Source: Deinococcus sp. (GTDB lineage: Bacteria; Deinococcota; Deinococci; Deinococcales; Deinococcaceae). From it: a stretch of 6,818 nucleotides of DNA. Shown one piece after another: positions 1-5,621 of the stretch. Each line of letters begins with the position of its first letter. Position 1 is the first letter of the stretch. Under the pieces are notes generated by a model. It did no database searches, was not told the origin of the DNA, and saw nothing but the letters and a program-made list of their open reading frames with translations. Position numbers and translations under genes: made by a program. The stretch is taken from NCBI RefSeq assembly GCF_030523985.1, contig NZ_JAUNHK010000120.1, positions 1 through 6,818 on the forward strand, given 5' to 3'.

Positions 1-411
1 GCGTTCCTGAGCTACGGGCTGGGGCTGGCGCACAAGCACCTTCCCGAAACCATGCGTTACGGTGGCCTGACGCGCACGCCGATTTTCACGCCGAATGTGG
101 GCGGCTGGGCGCAGGGCATGACCGTGACCATTCCGCTGCATCTGCACGAACTGGGCGTCAATGCCGAGGGGTTGCACGCCACCCTGAAGGCGCACTACGC
201 CGGGCAAAAGTACGTCAAGGTGTTTGAGATGGCCGAGAATCCCGAAATCCTCGACCCACAAACGCTGAACGGCACCAACAACCTCGAACTGTTCGTGTAC
301 CCGGCAGCGGACGGCGAACGCGCTCTGCTGGCGGCGCGACTGGACAACCTGGGCAAGGGAGCCAGTGGCGCGGCGGTGCAGAACCTGGAGCTGATGCTCG
401 CCCTATCCTGA
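1..411 (+). CDS. argC: N-acetyl-gamma-glutamyl-phosphate reductase, C-terminal part (5' end outside window)
   Basis: ArgC catalyses the NADPH-dependent reduction of N-acetylglutamyl phosphate to the semialdehyde, the third step of arginine synthesis, in the cytoplasm. The reading frame is open from base 1, so the N-terminal NAD(P)-binding domain and the catalytic cysteine lie upstream of the window. The 136 visible residues show family landmarks in order: HKHLPE at residues 11-16 (the HxHxPE motif carrying the conserved histidine), FTPNVGGWAQGM (the FTPHLxxxxRG-type segment, here with Asn for the usual His), NGTNN near residue 91, and the C-terminal NLGKGASGAAVQN signature. The C terminus looks intact and ends at TGA (409-411). 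The next gene begins 3 bases later. The ATG at 52 is internal and not the start. Confidence 0.93.
   Translation, partial: AFLSYGLGLAHKHLPETMRYGGLTRTPIFTPNVGGWAQGMTVTIPLHLHELGVNAEGLHATLKAHYAGQKYVKVFEMAENPEILDPQTLNGTNNLELFVYPAADGERALLAARLDNLGKGASGAAVQNLELMLALS
404..409 (+). promoter_or_regulatory. Candidate -10 box (TATCCT) for a leaderless transcript of the shikimate dehydrogenase-like gene
   Basis: TATCCT ends 5 bases before the ATG at 415, the spacing expected if transcription starts at the A of the start codon. No Shine-Dalgarno sequence is close to this ATG; the nearest GGAG is about 25 bases upstream. I see no convincing -35 element. The box lies inside the argC stop region, so it could be chance, and the gene may simply be co-transcribed with argC. 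Confidence 0.3.
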
Positions 412-414
412 CCC

Positions 415-1233
415 ATGCTTCCCACGCCCCGTTTTGACCGTGACACGCAGCTTTGCATGAGCCTCGCCGCCCGGCCCGGCAACTTCGGCACGCGCTTTCA
501 CAACTACCTGTATGAGCTGCTGGACCTGAACTATGTCTACAAGGCGTTCACGACACAGGATTTGGCGGGGGCCATTGGCGGCGTGCGGGCACTAGGCATT
601 CGTGGTTGCGCGGTGAGTATGCCGTTCAAAGAAGCCGTGATTCCGCTGCTGGACGAACTGATGCCCTCGGCAGCGGCGATACGGTCGGTCAACACCATCG
701 TCAACGACGGCGGCTTTTTGCGGGCCTACAACACCGATTACGAGGCCATTCGTCTGCTGATTGGGGAGAAAGGTCTCGACCCGTCCTGGCGCGTGAGCGT
801 GCGCGGCAGCGGCGGCATGGGCAAGGCGGTGGCGCAGGCGCTGCGGGACGCGGGCTTTGAAAATGGCGTGCTGGGCGCCCGCAACGAGGCGGCGGGGCGC
901 GAACTGGCCCAGCGTCTGGGCTGGCGCTGGACACCACAGCCCGAAGCCGCCGACCTGCTGGTCAACGTGACGCCCATCGGCATGGCGGGCGGGCCGGAGG
1001 CACATGACCTCAGCTTTGCGCCGGAACTGATTGAGCAGGCCCGCGCCGTCTTCGACGTGGTGGCCCTGCCCGCTGAAACGCCCCTGATTGCCGAGGCGCG
1101 GCGGCACGGCAAGCCCGTCGTGACCGGGGACGAAGTCGCGGCGCTTCAGGCGTTGGAACAGTTCGTGCTGTACACGGGCGTGCGGCCTTCGCCAGAGCAG
1201 GTGCACGCAGCGGCGGCTTTTGCACGGGGCTAA
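415..1233 (+). CDS. Shikimate dehydrogenase-like oxidoreductase (SDH-L / HI0607 type)
   Basis: A 272-aa NADP-dependent oxidoreductase of the AroE superfamily. The N-terminal substrate domain keeps the catalytic Lys (MPFKE, K72), Asn (SVNTIV, N93) and Asp (YNTDY, D108). The nucleotide domain has a glycine-rich loop GSGGMG at 131-136, NVTPIGM at 184-190 and a C-terminal LQALEQF helix at 244-250. The first motif reads SLAARPGNFGTRFHN rather than the NPIxHSxSPxxHN of true AroE. This, with GIRGCAVSMPFKE and an ARN in place of the NRT loop, places it by memory with H. influenzae HI0607. That group has been reported to oxidise shikimate only very weakly, and its physiological substrate is unsettled to my knowledge. 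The start at 415 is preferred over the ATG at 457 because the DTQLC segment before that Met is conserved in the family. It follows argC by 3 bases, and a hairpin terminator lies downstream. Confidence 0.9.
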   Translation: MLPTPRFDRDTQLCMSLAARPGNFGTRFHNYLYELLDLNYVYKAFTTQDLAGAIGGVRALGIRGCAVSMPFKEAVIPLLDELMPSAAAIRSVNTIVNDGGFLRAYNTDYEAIRLLIGEKGLDPSWRVSVRGSGGMGKAVAQALRDAGFENGVLGARNEAAGRELAQRLGWRWTPQPEAADLLVNVTPIGMAGGPEAHDLSFAPELIEQARAVFDVVALPAETPLIAEARRHGKPVVTGDEVAALQALEQFVLYTGVRPSPEQVHAAAAFARG

Positions 1234-1238
1234 AGGCC

Positions 1239-1277
1239 AACGCCGGAATCCTCCAGCGACAAGGATTCTGGCGTTTT
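1239..1277 (+). terminator. Rho-independent-type hairpin between convergent genes
   Basis: AACGCCGGAATCCT (1239-1252) pairs with AGGATTCTGGCGTT (1262-1275): 13 Watson-Crick pairs plus one G-U wobble around a 9-base loop. On the + strand the stem ends in GTTTTGG, giving a short run of four U. It begins 5 bases after the TAA of the shikimate dehydrogenase-like gene and ends 25 bases before the stop of the opposing gene, so it probably ends the argC-side transcript. On the - strand the U-run is poorer (GGCC then TTTAG), so two-way use is possible but weaker. Confidence 0.8.
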
Positions 1278-1302
1278 GGCATTGGTCTGCGCCCCAGCGG
1301 GT

Positions 1303-2052
1303 TTAGCGCCAGAGGGTCACTATGCCCAGGCTGTCCAGTTGATTTTTCTGGGCGGCGCTGGCGTCCTGGCGGGCTTCCACGTTCAAGACCTGCTTGCCAC
1401 GCTGGACGTAGGGCAGCAGGGCAGTGCAGGTCTTGCGCTGCCAGCAATGCTCGGTCAGGGCGCCGTCGAATACGTCCGCCACCAGACGACCGTTGCCGTC
1501 ATGCTCGCTGGCGTACTGTTCGCCGCCCCAGTGCAGCACCGCCAGTCCCGCATTGTGGGCCAGGTCAGCCACCCGCGTGGCGTGGTTGACTTTGCCCCCC
1601 GCAAACAGGTCAGCGACGGCGACGGCGTCGAAGCCTTTGTACTGGCACAGGTTGAAGGCAATGTTCAGCCCCCTGGCCGCCTGCGCCCCGTCCAGCACGC
1701 AAACGGTGTAGACGCCCCGGTCAGCATAGGACGCCAGTTGCGCTTCAGTGGTCTGCCGGGCGTCCAGCAGCACCAGTTGGGCCTGTGCCTGGGGCCGCGC
1801 CGCCCAGTCCCAGGTCAGCTTGCCCGCAGGCGGCAGCGAAATGGTGGCCTGCTCCTCGCTCTTGATGTCGGCCAGTTCGTCGGCCTGTGCGGGGGCACTG
1901 GGCAGCAGCGTTTCGCCCGAAACCGTCTGACCCGGCGCAGCGGGAGCCGCCGCCAGCGCCTCACCTGCCGGAGTGCGGCCCAGGTCACAGGCAGAAAGGG
2001 CGGCACACAGCAGCAGAGCAGAGGAAACAGGCAGGAGGCCAGGGCGCGACAT
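1303..2052 (-). CDS. Lipoprotein with divergent GH114 (endo-alpha-1,4-polygalactosaminidase-like) domain
   Basis: A 249-aa predicted secreted lipoprotein. The signal peptide ends in a lipobox, LSAC, with C22 as the likely lipidated residue. An Ala/Pro/Glu-rich linker to about residue 70 follows, then a domain resembling GH114 (polygalactosaminidase fold). The recognisable parts are the start at LTWDW (79-83), a CVLDG strand (C118) in place of CYxSxG, GFDAVAVAD (140-148), AHNAGLAV (165-172), and the strongest match, TEHCWQRKTC (200-209) with two Cys, followed by LLPYVQRGKQVLNVE (212-226). The usual VEPDNVD acidic cluster is replaced by VAVADLF and the LKND motif by LHWGG, so catalysis is doubtful. 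The residue after the lipidated Cys is Asp, which in E. coli retains lipoproteins in the inner membrane; whether that rule holds here is unknown. It starts 24 bases after the moeA stop, so it may be the last gene of that operon. Family assignment is from motif memory. Confidence 0.75.
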   Translation of the reverse strand: MSRPGLLPVSSALLLCAALSACDLGRTPAGEALAAAPAAPGQTVSGETLLPSAPAQADELADIKSEEQATISLPPAGKLTWDWAARPQAQAQLVLLDARQTTEAQLASYADRGVYTVCVLDGAQAARGLNIAFNLCQYKGFDAVAVADLFAGGKVNHATRVADLAHNAGLAVLHWGGEQYASEHDGNGRLVADVFDGALTEHCWQRKTCTALLPYVQRGKQVLNVEARQDASAAQKNQLDSLGIVTLWR

Positions 2053-2058
2053 GCCGTT

Positions 2059-2064
2059 ACCCTA
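2059..2064 (-). promoter_or_regulatory. Candidate -10 box (TAGGGT) for the GH114-like lipoprotein gene
   Basis: Read on the - strand, TAGGGT ends 6 bases (AACGGC) before the ATG at 2052, matching the leaderless promoter layout known in Deinococcus. The same AGGG could instead act as a weak ribosome binding site in a transcript from moeA, because the box lies in the 24-base gap between the two genes. No clear -35 element is visible. Confidence 0.35.
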
Positions 2065-2076
2065 GAAAACTGACCC

Positions 2077-3288
2077 TTACATGACCGGCACGACCTGCAC
2101 CCGGTCGCCCGTCTTAATGTTCTCACCCGGCGGCACGACCACCAGCGCCCCGGCCTCACCGAGCGAACGCAGAATGCCGCTGCCCTGCTGCGTGTAGGCC
2201 CGCACGCCCCCCCCTTCCACCACGCCACGCCAGAAAGCCGTCTTGTCGGGCAGGGCCGGAAAGGGTGTCTGGGCCGTGAGGACGACGGAGGCCAATGGTT
2301 CGCCGCTGAGCACCGGGCGCACGATGACCTGAAAGACGACCAGACTGCTCACCGGATTTCCTGGCAAACCGAACACGGGCAGCCCTTCCCAGCGCCCACA
2401 CAGCGCCGGGCCACCGGGCCGCATCCGGACTCTCCAGAAGGCCACCTCGCCCCCCTCCATCAGCAGGTCGCGCATGAAGTCGTACTTGCCCATGCTGACG
2501 CCGCCGCTGGTGAGCAGCAGGTCGGCGCCGCCCGCCGCACCCAGCAGCTCACGCAGCCGTGCGGGGGAGTCGGGCGCGTGGCCCAGGTCAATCACCTCGG
2601 CCCCCAAGTCATCCAGCAGCGCCGCCAGCCCGACGCGGTTGGAGTCGTAGACCTGCCCCGGCGCGAGCGGTTGCCCCAGCTCGACCACCTCGTCGCCCGT
2701 GGACAGCAGCGCCACCCGCCAGCGCCGCCGCACCGTGACCTCGGCGTGCCCCAGGGCCGCGGCCAGCGCCAGCCGCGCCGGGGTCAGGCGGGTTCCGGCC
2801 CGCAGCACCACCTCGCCCGCCCGGAAATCGCCGCCCTCGGGCCGCACGTCGCCGGGCCGGGCGGGGCGCAGCAACCGCACGTCTTGACCGTCTTCTTCCA
2901 GTTGCTCGACAGGGCAGATGGCGTCCGTGCCTGCCGCCAGCGGCGCTCCGGTGTAGATACGCACGCACTCGCCCGGCCCGACCTGCCCGCCGAACGGCTC
3001 TCCGGCGCGGCTTTCGCCCACCACCCGCAACCGCACCGGAGCCTCGGCGCTGGCGCTCAGCGTGTCGGCTTCGCGGCAGGCAATGCCGTCCAGGGCACTT
3101 TCGGTCGCACTCGGATGACTGACCAGCGCGGCGAGGTTCTGCCCCAGCACCCGGCCCCGCGCCGCCCGCAGCGGCAGCCGTTCCAACTCGCGTTCCGGCA
3201 GCAGCGCCGCCCACCGTTCCCGCGCCTGCTCGACGCTGACGTGCATGGGAAACGGCGCGGAGGAGGCCGTCGCGTTGAAATCAGTCAT
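2077..3288 (-). CDS. moeA: Molybdopterin molybdenumtransferase MoeA
   Basis: A 403-aa cytoplasmic enzyme that inserts molybdate into adenylylated molybdopterin to give molybdenum cofactor; the usual family length is about 400. Motifs in order: ESALDGIA (63-70, D67 equivalent to the essential Asp of SxMDGyA), ECVRIYTGAPLAAGTD (107-122, T113), RPEGGDFRAGE (149-159, D154), LLSTGDEV (194-201, E200), DSNR (215-218), TSGGVSMGKYD (260-270, D270), FGLPGNPVS (306-314), and a small C-terminal beta domain ending in TGDRVQVVPV. The KPGKP motif that usually precedes the PGNP loop reads RPGGP (290-294). The frame stays open far upstream, but that is a shadow of the opposite-strand lipoprotein gene. The ATG at 3288 is chosen because homology begins just after it, because AGG lies 7 bases upstream (AGGCAGAAAAATG), and because it overlaps the preceding small gene by 8 bases, which suggests translational coupling. 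Confidence 0.95.
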   Translation of the reverse strand: MTDFNATASSAPFPMHVSVEQARERWAALLPERELERLPLRAARGRVLGQNLAALVSHPSATESALDGIACREADTLSASAEAPVRLRVVGESRAGEPFGGQVGPGECVRIYTGAPLAAGTDAICPVEQLEEDGQDVRLLRPARPGDVRPEGGDFRAGEVVLRAGTRLTPARLALAAALGHAEVTVRRRWRVALLSTGDEVVELGQPLAPGQVYDSNRVGLAALLDDLGAEVIDLGHAPDSPARLRELLGAAGGADLLLTSGGVSMGKYDFMRDLLMEGGEVAFWRVRMRPGGPALCGRWEGLPVFGLPGNPVSSLVVFQVIVRPVLSGEPLASVVLTAQTPFPALPDKTAFWRGVVEGGGVRAYTQQGSGILRSLGEAGALVVVPPGENIKTGDRVQVVPVM

Positions 3289-3520
3289 TTTTCTGCCTGG
3301 GTTTCGGCGCGGGCGTCGGCTGACCGATGGCGACTTTGCCGACTTCGGCCCCCACCTGCCGGGCCGCGTCCCAGGCAGTCGTGGGGCCGGACTCCTGGGA
3401 AAGCGCCTCGCGCTGGGCCTGGGCTGTTTCCCGCTCCTGACGGGTGGGGGCGGGCGAACTGGGCTGACCGATAAGGGCCAGCACTGTCTCGCGCAGCACA
3501 TTCCAAAGGGCGCTCCACAT
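3281..3520 (-). CDS. Small unknown protein upstream of and coupled to moeA
   Basis: I do not recognise this 79-aa protein. It begins with a hydrophobic-aromatic stretch (MWSALWNVLRETVLALIG, 1-18) that could be an amphipathic or membrane-edge helix. A Gln/Glu/Arg/Ala-rich middle and a Lys/Arg/Pro tail follow. The motif IGQP plus a PAP-rich tail ending in RQ occurs twice, at about residues 17-28 and 65-75. Its stop overlaps the moeA start by 8 bases, so the two are probably translated together; whether it has a Moco-related role is unknown. Alternative starts in frame at 3538 and 3547 would give 85 or 88 aa. I prefer 3520 because GGTGAG lies 9 bases upstream, while the earlier ATGs have no ribosome binding site. 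Codon-level evidence is limited, but the coupling argues that it is real. Confidence 0.6.
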   Translation of the reverse strand: MWSALWNVLRETVLALIGQPSSPAPTRQERETAQAQREALSQESGPTTAWDAARQVGAEVGKVAIGQPTPAPKPRQKND

Positions 3521-3558
3521 GCCTCCATTCTCACCCATCTCGCGCATGATGGAGAGCG

Positions 3559-4326
3559 ATGCCGCGCCGCCTTGCCCCCTTTGCCTCCCTCGCCGCTCGC
3601 CTCTCGCTGCTGAGCCTGTGCCTGCTGAGCGCCTGCTCGGGCGGAGCGCGGGGCCTGAAAGTCGAGCGCGTGACGGGCCGGGGCATGCTCTACACCGTCG
3701 CCGTGGTCGACCCGCAGCGTGACCGCCTGACCCTGCACTGGCTCAACCCCGCGACAGGCAAACCGTATTCGTCGTTCGCGCAACTCGGCAGCCGCCTGCA
3801 AAAAGAGGGCAAGACGCTCCTGTTCGCCACCAATTCGGGCATCTACGCCCCCGGCCCCAAGCCGCTGGGCCTGCACATCGAAGGCGGCAAAACGCTGGTC
3901 AGGCTCAACAACGCGGGCAAGGGGGGCGGCAACTTCGCGCTGCTGCCCAACGGGGTGTTCTGGCTTCAGGGCAAGCGGGCAGGCGTGACCGAAACGCAGG
4001 CCTACAAGCGCCTGGGCCTGACGCCCGATTACGCGACGCAGTCGGGGCCGCTGCTGGTCGCGGGCGGCAAACTGCACCCTGATTTCAACGAGGGCAGCAG
4101 CAGTTTCAAGGTACGCAGCGGCGTGGGCGTGTGCAAGGACGGCAAGGTGCGCTTTGCCATCAGTGCCGGGCCAGTCAATTTCTACAGTTTCGCCACCTTC
4201 TTCCGCGACGCGCTGGGCTGCCCCGACGCGCTGTATCTGGACGGCTCCATCAGCGCCTACAAGACGCGCGACACCGACACCCAATTTGCCGAATTCGCCG
4301 GAATCTGGGCGGTGACGGCGCGGTAG
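3559..4326 (+). CDS. Phosphodiester glycosidase-family (NAGPA/DUF2233) lipoprotein
   Basis: A 255-aa predicted exported lipoprotein. An Arg-containing n-region and hydrophobic core lead to the lipobox LSAC, with C26 as the likely lipidation site and Ser at +2. The rest matches the phosphodiester glycosidase family (PF09992; the YigE/DUF2233 branch): ATNSGIYAPGPKPLGLHIEGG (90-110), GGGNFALLPNGVFWL (122-136), ATQSGPLLVAGGKLHP (159-174), RSGVGVCKDGKVRFAISAGPVNFY (186-209) and CPDALYLDGSISAY (221-234). In mammals the related enzyme uncovers mannose-6-phosphate by removing GlcNAc. Bacterial substrates are largely undefined, with cell-surface phosphodiester-linked glycans being likely. The ATG at 3559 has GGAG four bases upstream; the nearby ATGs at 3546 and 3549 are out of frame. 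The gene runs divergently from the small moeA-linked gene with a 38-base gap. ackA follows 44 bases after its stop. Confidence 0.88.
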   Translation: MPRRLAPFASLAARLSLLSLCLLSACSGGARGLKVERVTGRGMLYTVAVVDPQRDRLTLHWLNPATGKPYSSFAQLGSRLQKEGKTLLFATNSGIYAPGPKPLGLHIEGGKTLVRLNNAGKGGGNFALLPNGVFWLQGKRAGVTETQAYKRLGLTPDYATQSGPLLVAGGKLHPDFNEGSSSFKVRSGVGVCKDGKVRFAISAGPVNFYSFATFFRDALGCPDALYLDGSISAYKTRDTDTQFAEFAGIWAVTAR

Positions 4327-4358
4327 GAAGCGGGCCGACTTGCCCTTGCGCGACCCTC

Positions 4359-4364
4359 TAGACT
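4359..4364 (+). promoter_or_regulatory. Candidate -10 box (TAGACT) for a leaderless ackA transcript
   Basis: TAGACT is followed by six bases (TTTCCC) and then the ackA ATG at 4371. There is no Shine-Dalgarno sequence in the 44-base gap after the preceding gene; the bases next to the ATG are pyrimidines. Together these suggest transcription starting at or next to the ATG and translation of a leaderless mRNA. The region where a -35 element should lie (about 4336-4342) has only a weak match, and the TTGCCC at 4340 is too close. Confidence 0.5.
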
Positions 4365-4370
4365 TTTCCC

Positions 4371-5552
4371 ATGTGGACTCTGGTTCTCAACAGCGGCTCG
4401 AGCAGCCTTAAATTTGCCCTCTTGAACCCGGCGACGGGCGAATTGCGGCTGTCGGGCCTGGCAGAGCGGCTGGGCGCGGGCGAAGCGTCTATCCGTCTGG
4501 AACGGGACGGGCAACGCGAAACCCGTGCCTTGAACGGCGGCAGCTACGGCGAGGCACTGGGCGAAGTGCTGAAGGAACTCGACACCCTGAACATGCGCCA
4601 TGAAGTTCGGGCGGTCGGACACCGCGTCGTTCACGGCGGCGAAAGCTTCAGCGCCCCGGTGCAGGTCACGCCGGACGTGCTGGAAGGCGTGCGGGCGTGC
4701 GTACCCCTCGCGCCGCTGCACAACCCTGCCAACATCCTGGGTATCGAGGCGGCGCAGCAGGCGTTTCCGGGGCTGCCGCACGTCGCCGTGTTCGACACGG
4801 CTTTTCACCAGACCATGCCCGAAGTCGCCTACCGCTACGCCGTGCCGGAGGAGTGGTACAAGCGGCACGGCGTGCGGCGCTACGGCTTTCACGGCACCAG
4901 CCACCAGTACGTGGCGGGGCAGGCGGCCGAGTTGCTGGGCCGCCCGCTGGCTGAACTGAATCTGGTCACGGCGCACCTGGGCAACGGCTCCAGCGTGTGC
5001 GCGGTGGCGGGCGGGCGCAGCGTGGACACCAGCATGGGCCTGACCCCACTGGAAGGGCTGGTCATGGGCACGCGCAGCGGCGACCTCGACCCCGGTATTC
5101 CCGATTATCTGGCGCGGCAGGCGGGCCTGAGCCTGGCCGAAATCACGGCGGCGCTGAACAAGAAAAGCGGGCTGCTGGGCCTATCGAACCTGACCAACGA
5201 CATGCGCGAACTGGAAACCGCCGCCGCAGACGGACACGCCGGAGCGCGGCTGGCACTGGACGTGTTCGTCTACCGCCTCGCCAAATACATCGCGGGCATG
5301 GCGGCAGCGCTGGGCCGTCTGGACGCGGTGGTCTTTACGGGCGGCATCGGTGAAAACAGCGCACTCGTGCGGGCCGAAGTGCTGAACCGTCTGGGTGTGC
5401 TGGGCCTGAAACTCGACAGCGACGCCAACGGGAACCTCCCACGCGGCAAAGCAGGCGTGATTTCGCAAGCGGGTGGCCCAGCGGCGCTGGTCATTCCCAC
5501 CAACGAGGAACTGACCATTGCCCGCGAAACGGCGCGGCTGGTCGAGGGATAA
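4371..5552 (+). CDS. ackA: Acetate kinase
   Basis: A 393-aa cytoplasmic acetate kinase (ATP + acetate to ADP + acetyl phosphate), near the usual length of about 400. All expected ASKHA-fold motifs are intact: LVLNSGSSSLKF (4-15, N7), GHRVVHGG (83-90, R85), HNPAN (117-121), FDTAFHQTMP (141-150, catalytic-site D142), YGFHGTSH (171-178, H174), HLGNGSSV (202-209), GLTPLEGLVMGTRSGDLDPG (223-242, R235), FTGGIGEN (322-329, E328) and the C-terminal TNEEL (377-381). The segment GLSNLTNDMRE (270-280) departs slightly from the common GLSGxSSDxR. No phosphotransacetylase gene is present in the window, so the Pta-AckA pair is not adjacent here, at least on the downstream side. The start at 4371 gives the canonical N terminus. 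The gene ends 69 bases from the convergent YhgE/Pip-type gene. Confidence 0.97.
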   Translation: MWTLVLNSGSSSLKFALLNPATGELRLSGLAERLGAGEASIRLERDGQRETRALNGGSYGEALGEVLKELDTLNMRHEVRAVGHRVVHGGESFSAPVQVTPDVLEGVRACVPLAPLHNPANILGIEAAQQAFPGLPHVAVFDTAFHQTMPEVAYRYAVPEEWYKRHGVRRYGFHGTSHQYVAGQAAELLGRPLAELNLVTAHLGNGSSVCAVAGGRSVDTSMGLTPLEGLVMGTRSGDLDPGIPDYLARQAGLSLAEITAALNKKSGLLGLSNLTNDMRELETAAADGHAGARLALDVFVYRLAKYIAGMAAALGRLDAVVFTGGIGENSALVRAEVLNRLGVLGLKLDSDANGNLPRGKAGVISQAGGPAALVIPTNEELTIARETARLVEG

Positions 5553-5562
5553 ACGAGGTAAA

Positions 5563-5616
5563 GGGGAGAGGGTGGAGGGCGGGGAGATGGTTCCCTTTGC
5601 CCTCTACCCTCCCCCC
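5563..5616. repeat. GA/CT-rich imperfect inverted repeat between convergent genes (possible terminator)
   Basis: The 18-base arm 5563-5580 (GGGGAGAGGGTGGAGGGC) pairs with 5599-5616 (GCCCTCTACCCTCCCCCC): 16 Watson-Crick pairs, one G-U and one mismatch, around an 18-base loop. The whole left half (5556-5590) is nearly all purine and the right half nearly all pyrimidine. It fills most of the 69-base space between the ackA stop and the stop of the YhgE/Pip-type gene, so it may end transcription from both sides. Only the - strand side has a short T-run (TTTACC) after the stem. It could also be a copy of a dispersed short repeat. Confidence 0.6.
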
Positions 5617-5621
5617 TCCGC

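Noticed and set aside
1276..2073. A 265-codon + strand open frame opposite the GH114-like gene.
   Set aside because: The - strand product has a signal peptide, lipobox and family motifs; the + strand frame has none and also starts inside the terminator.
2578..3474. A 298-codon + strand open frame opposite moeA.
   Set aside because: Its translation is a low-complexity Arg/Pro/Gln-rich sequence typical of antisense frames in GC-rich genes, with no family features.
3526..3531. GAGAAT on the - strand, ending 6 bases before the ATG at 3520, as a leaderless -10 box.
   Set aside because: The first position is G rather than T and no -35 is visible. GGTGAG upstream offers a simpler explanation for the start.
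3545..3550. CATGAT as a -10 box for the phosphodiester glycosidase gene.
   Set aside because: It lacks the first T of TANNNT, sits 8 bases from the ATG, and the start already has a GGAG ribosome binding site, so there is too little support.
3289..4284. Long - strand open frame in phase with moeA that would make a 735-aa fusion protein.
   Set aside because: It lies opposite the phosphodiester glycosidase gene, its translation has no recognisable domain, and MoeA homology begins right after the ATG at 3288. It is a GC-rich shadow frame.
4257..4976. A 239-codon - strand open frame opposite the start of ackA.
   Set aside because: ackA is unmistakable on the + strand; the opposite frame shows no motifs.
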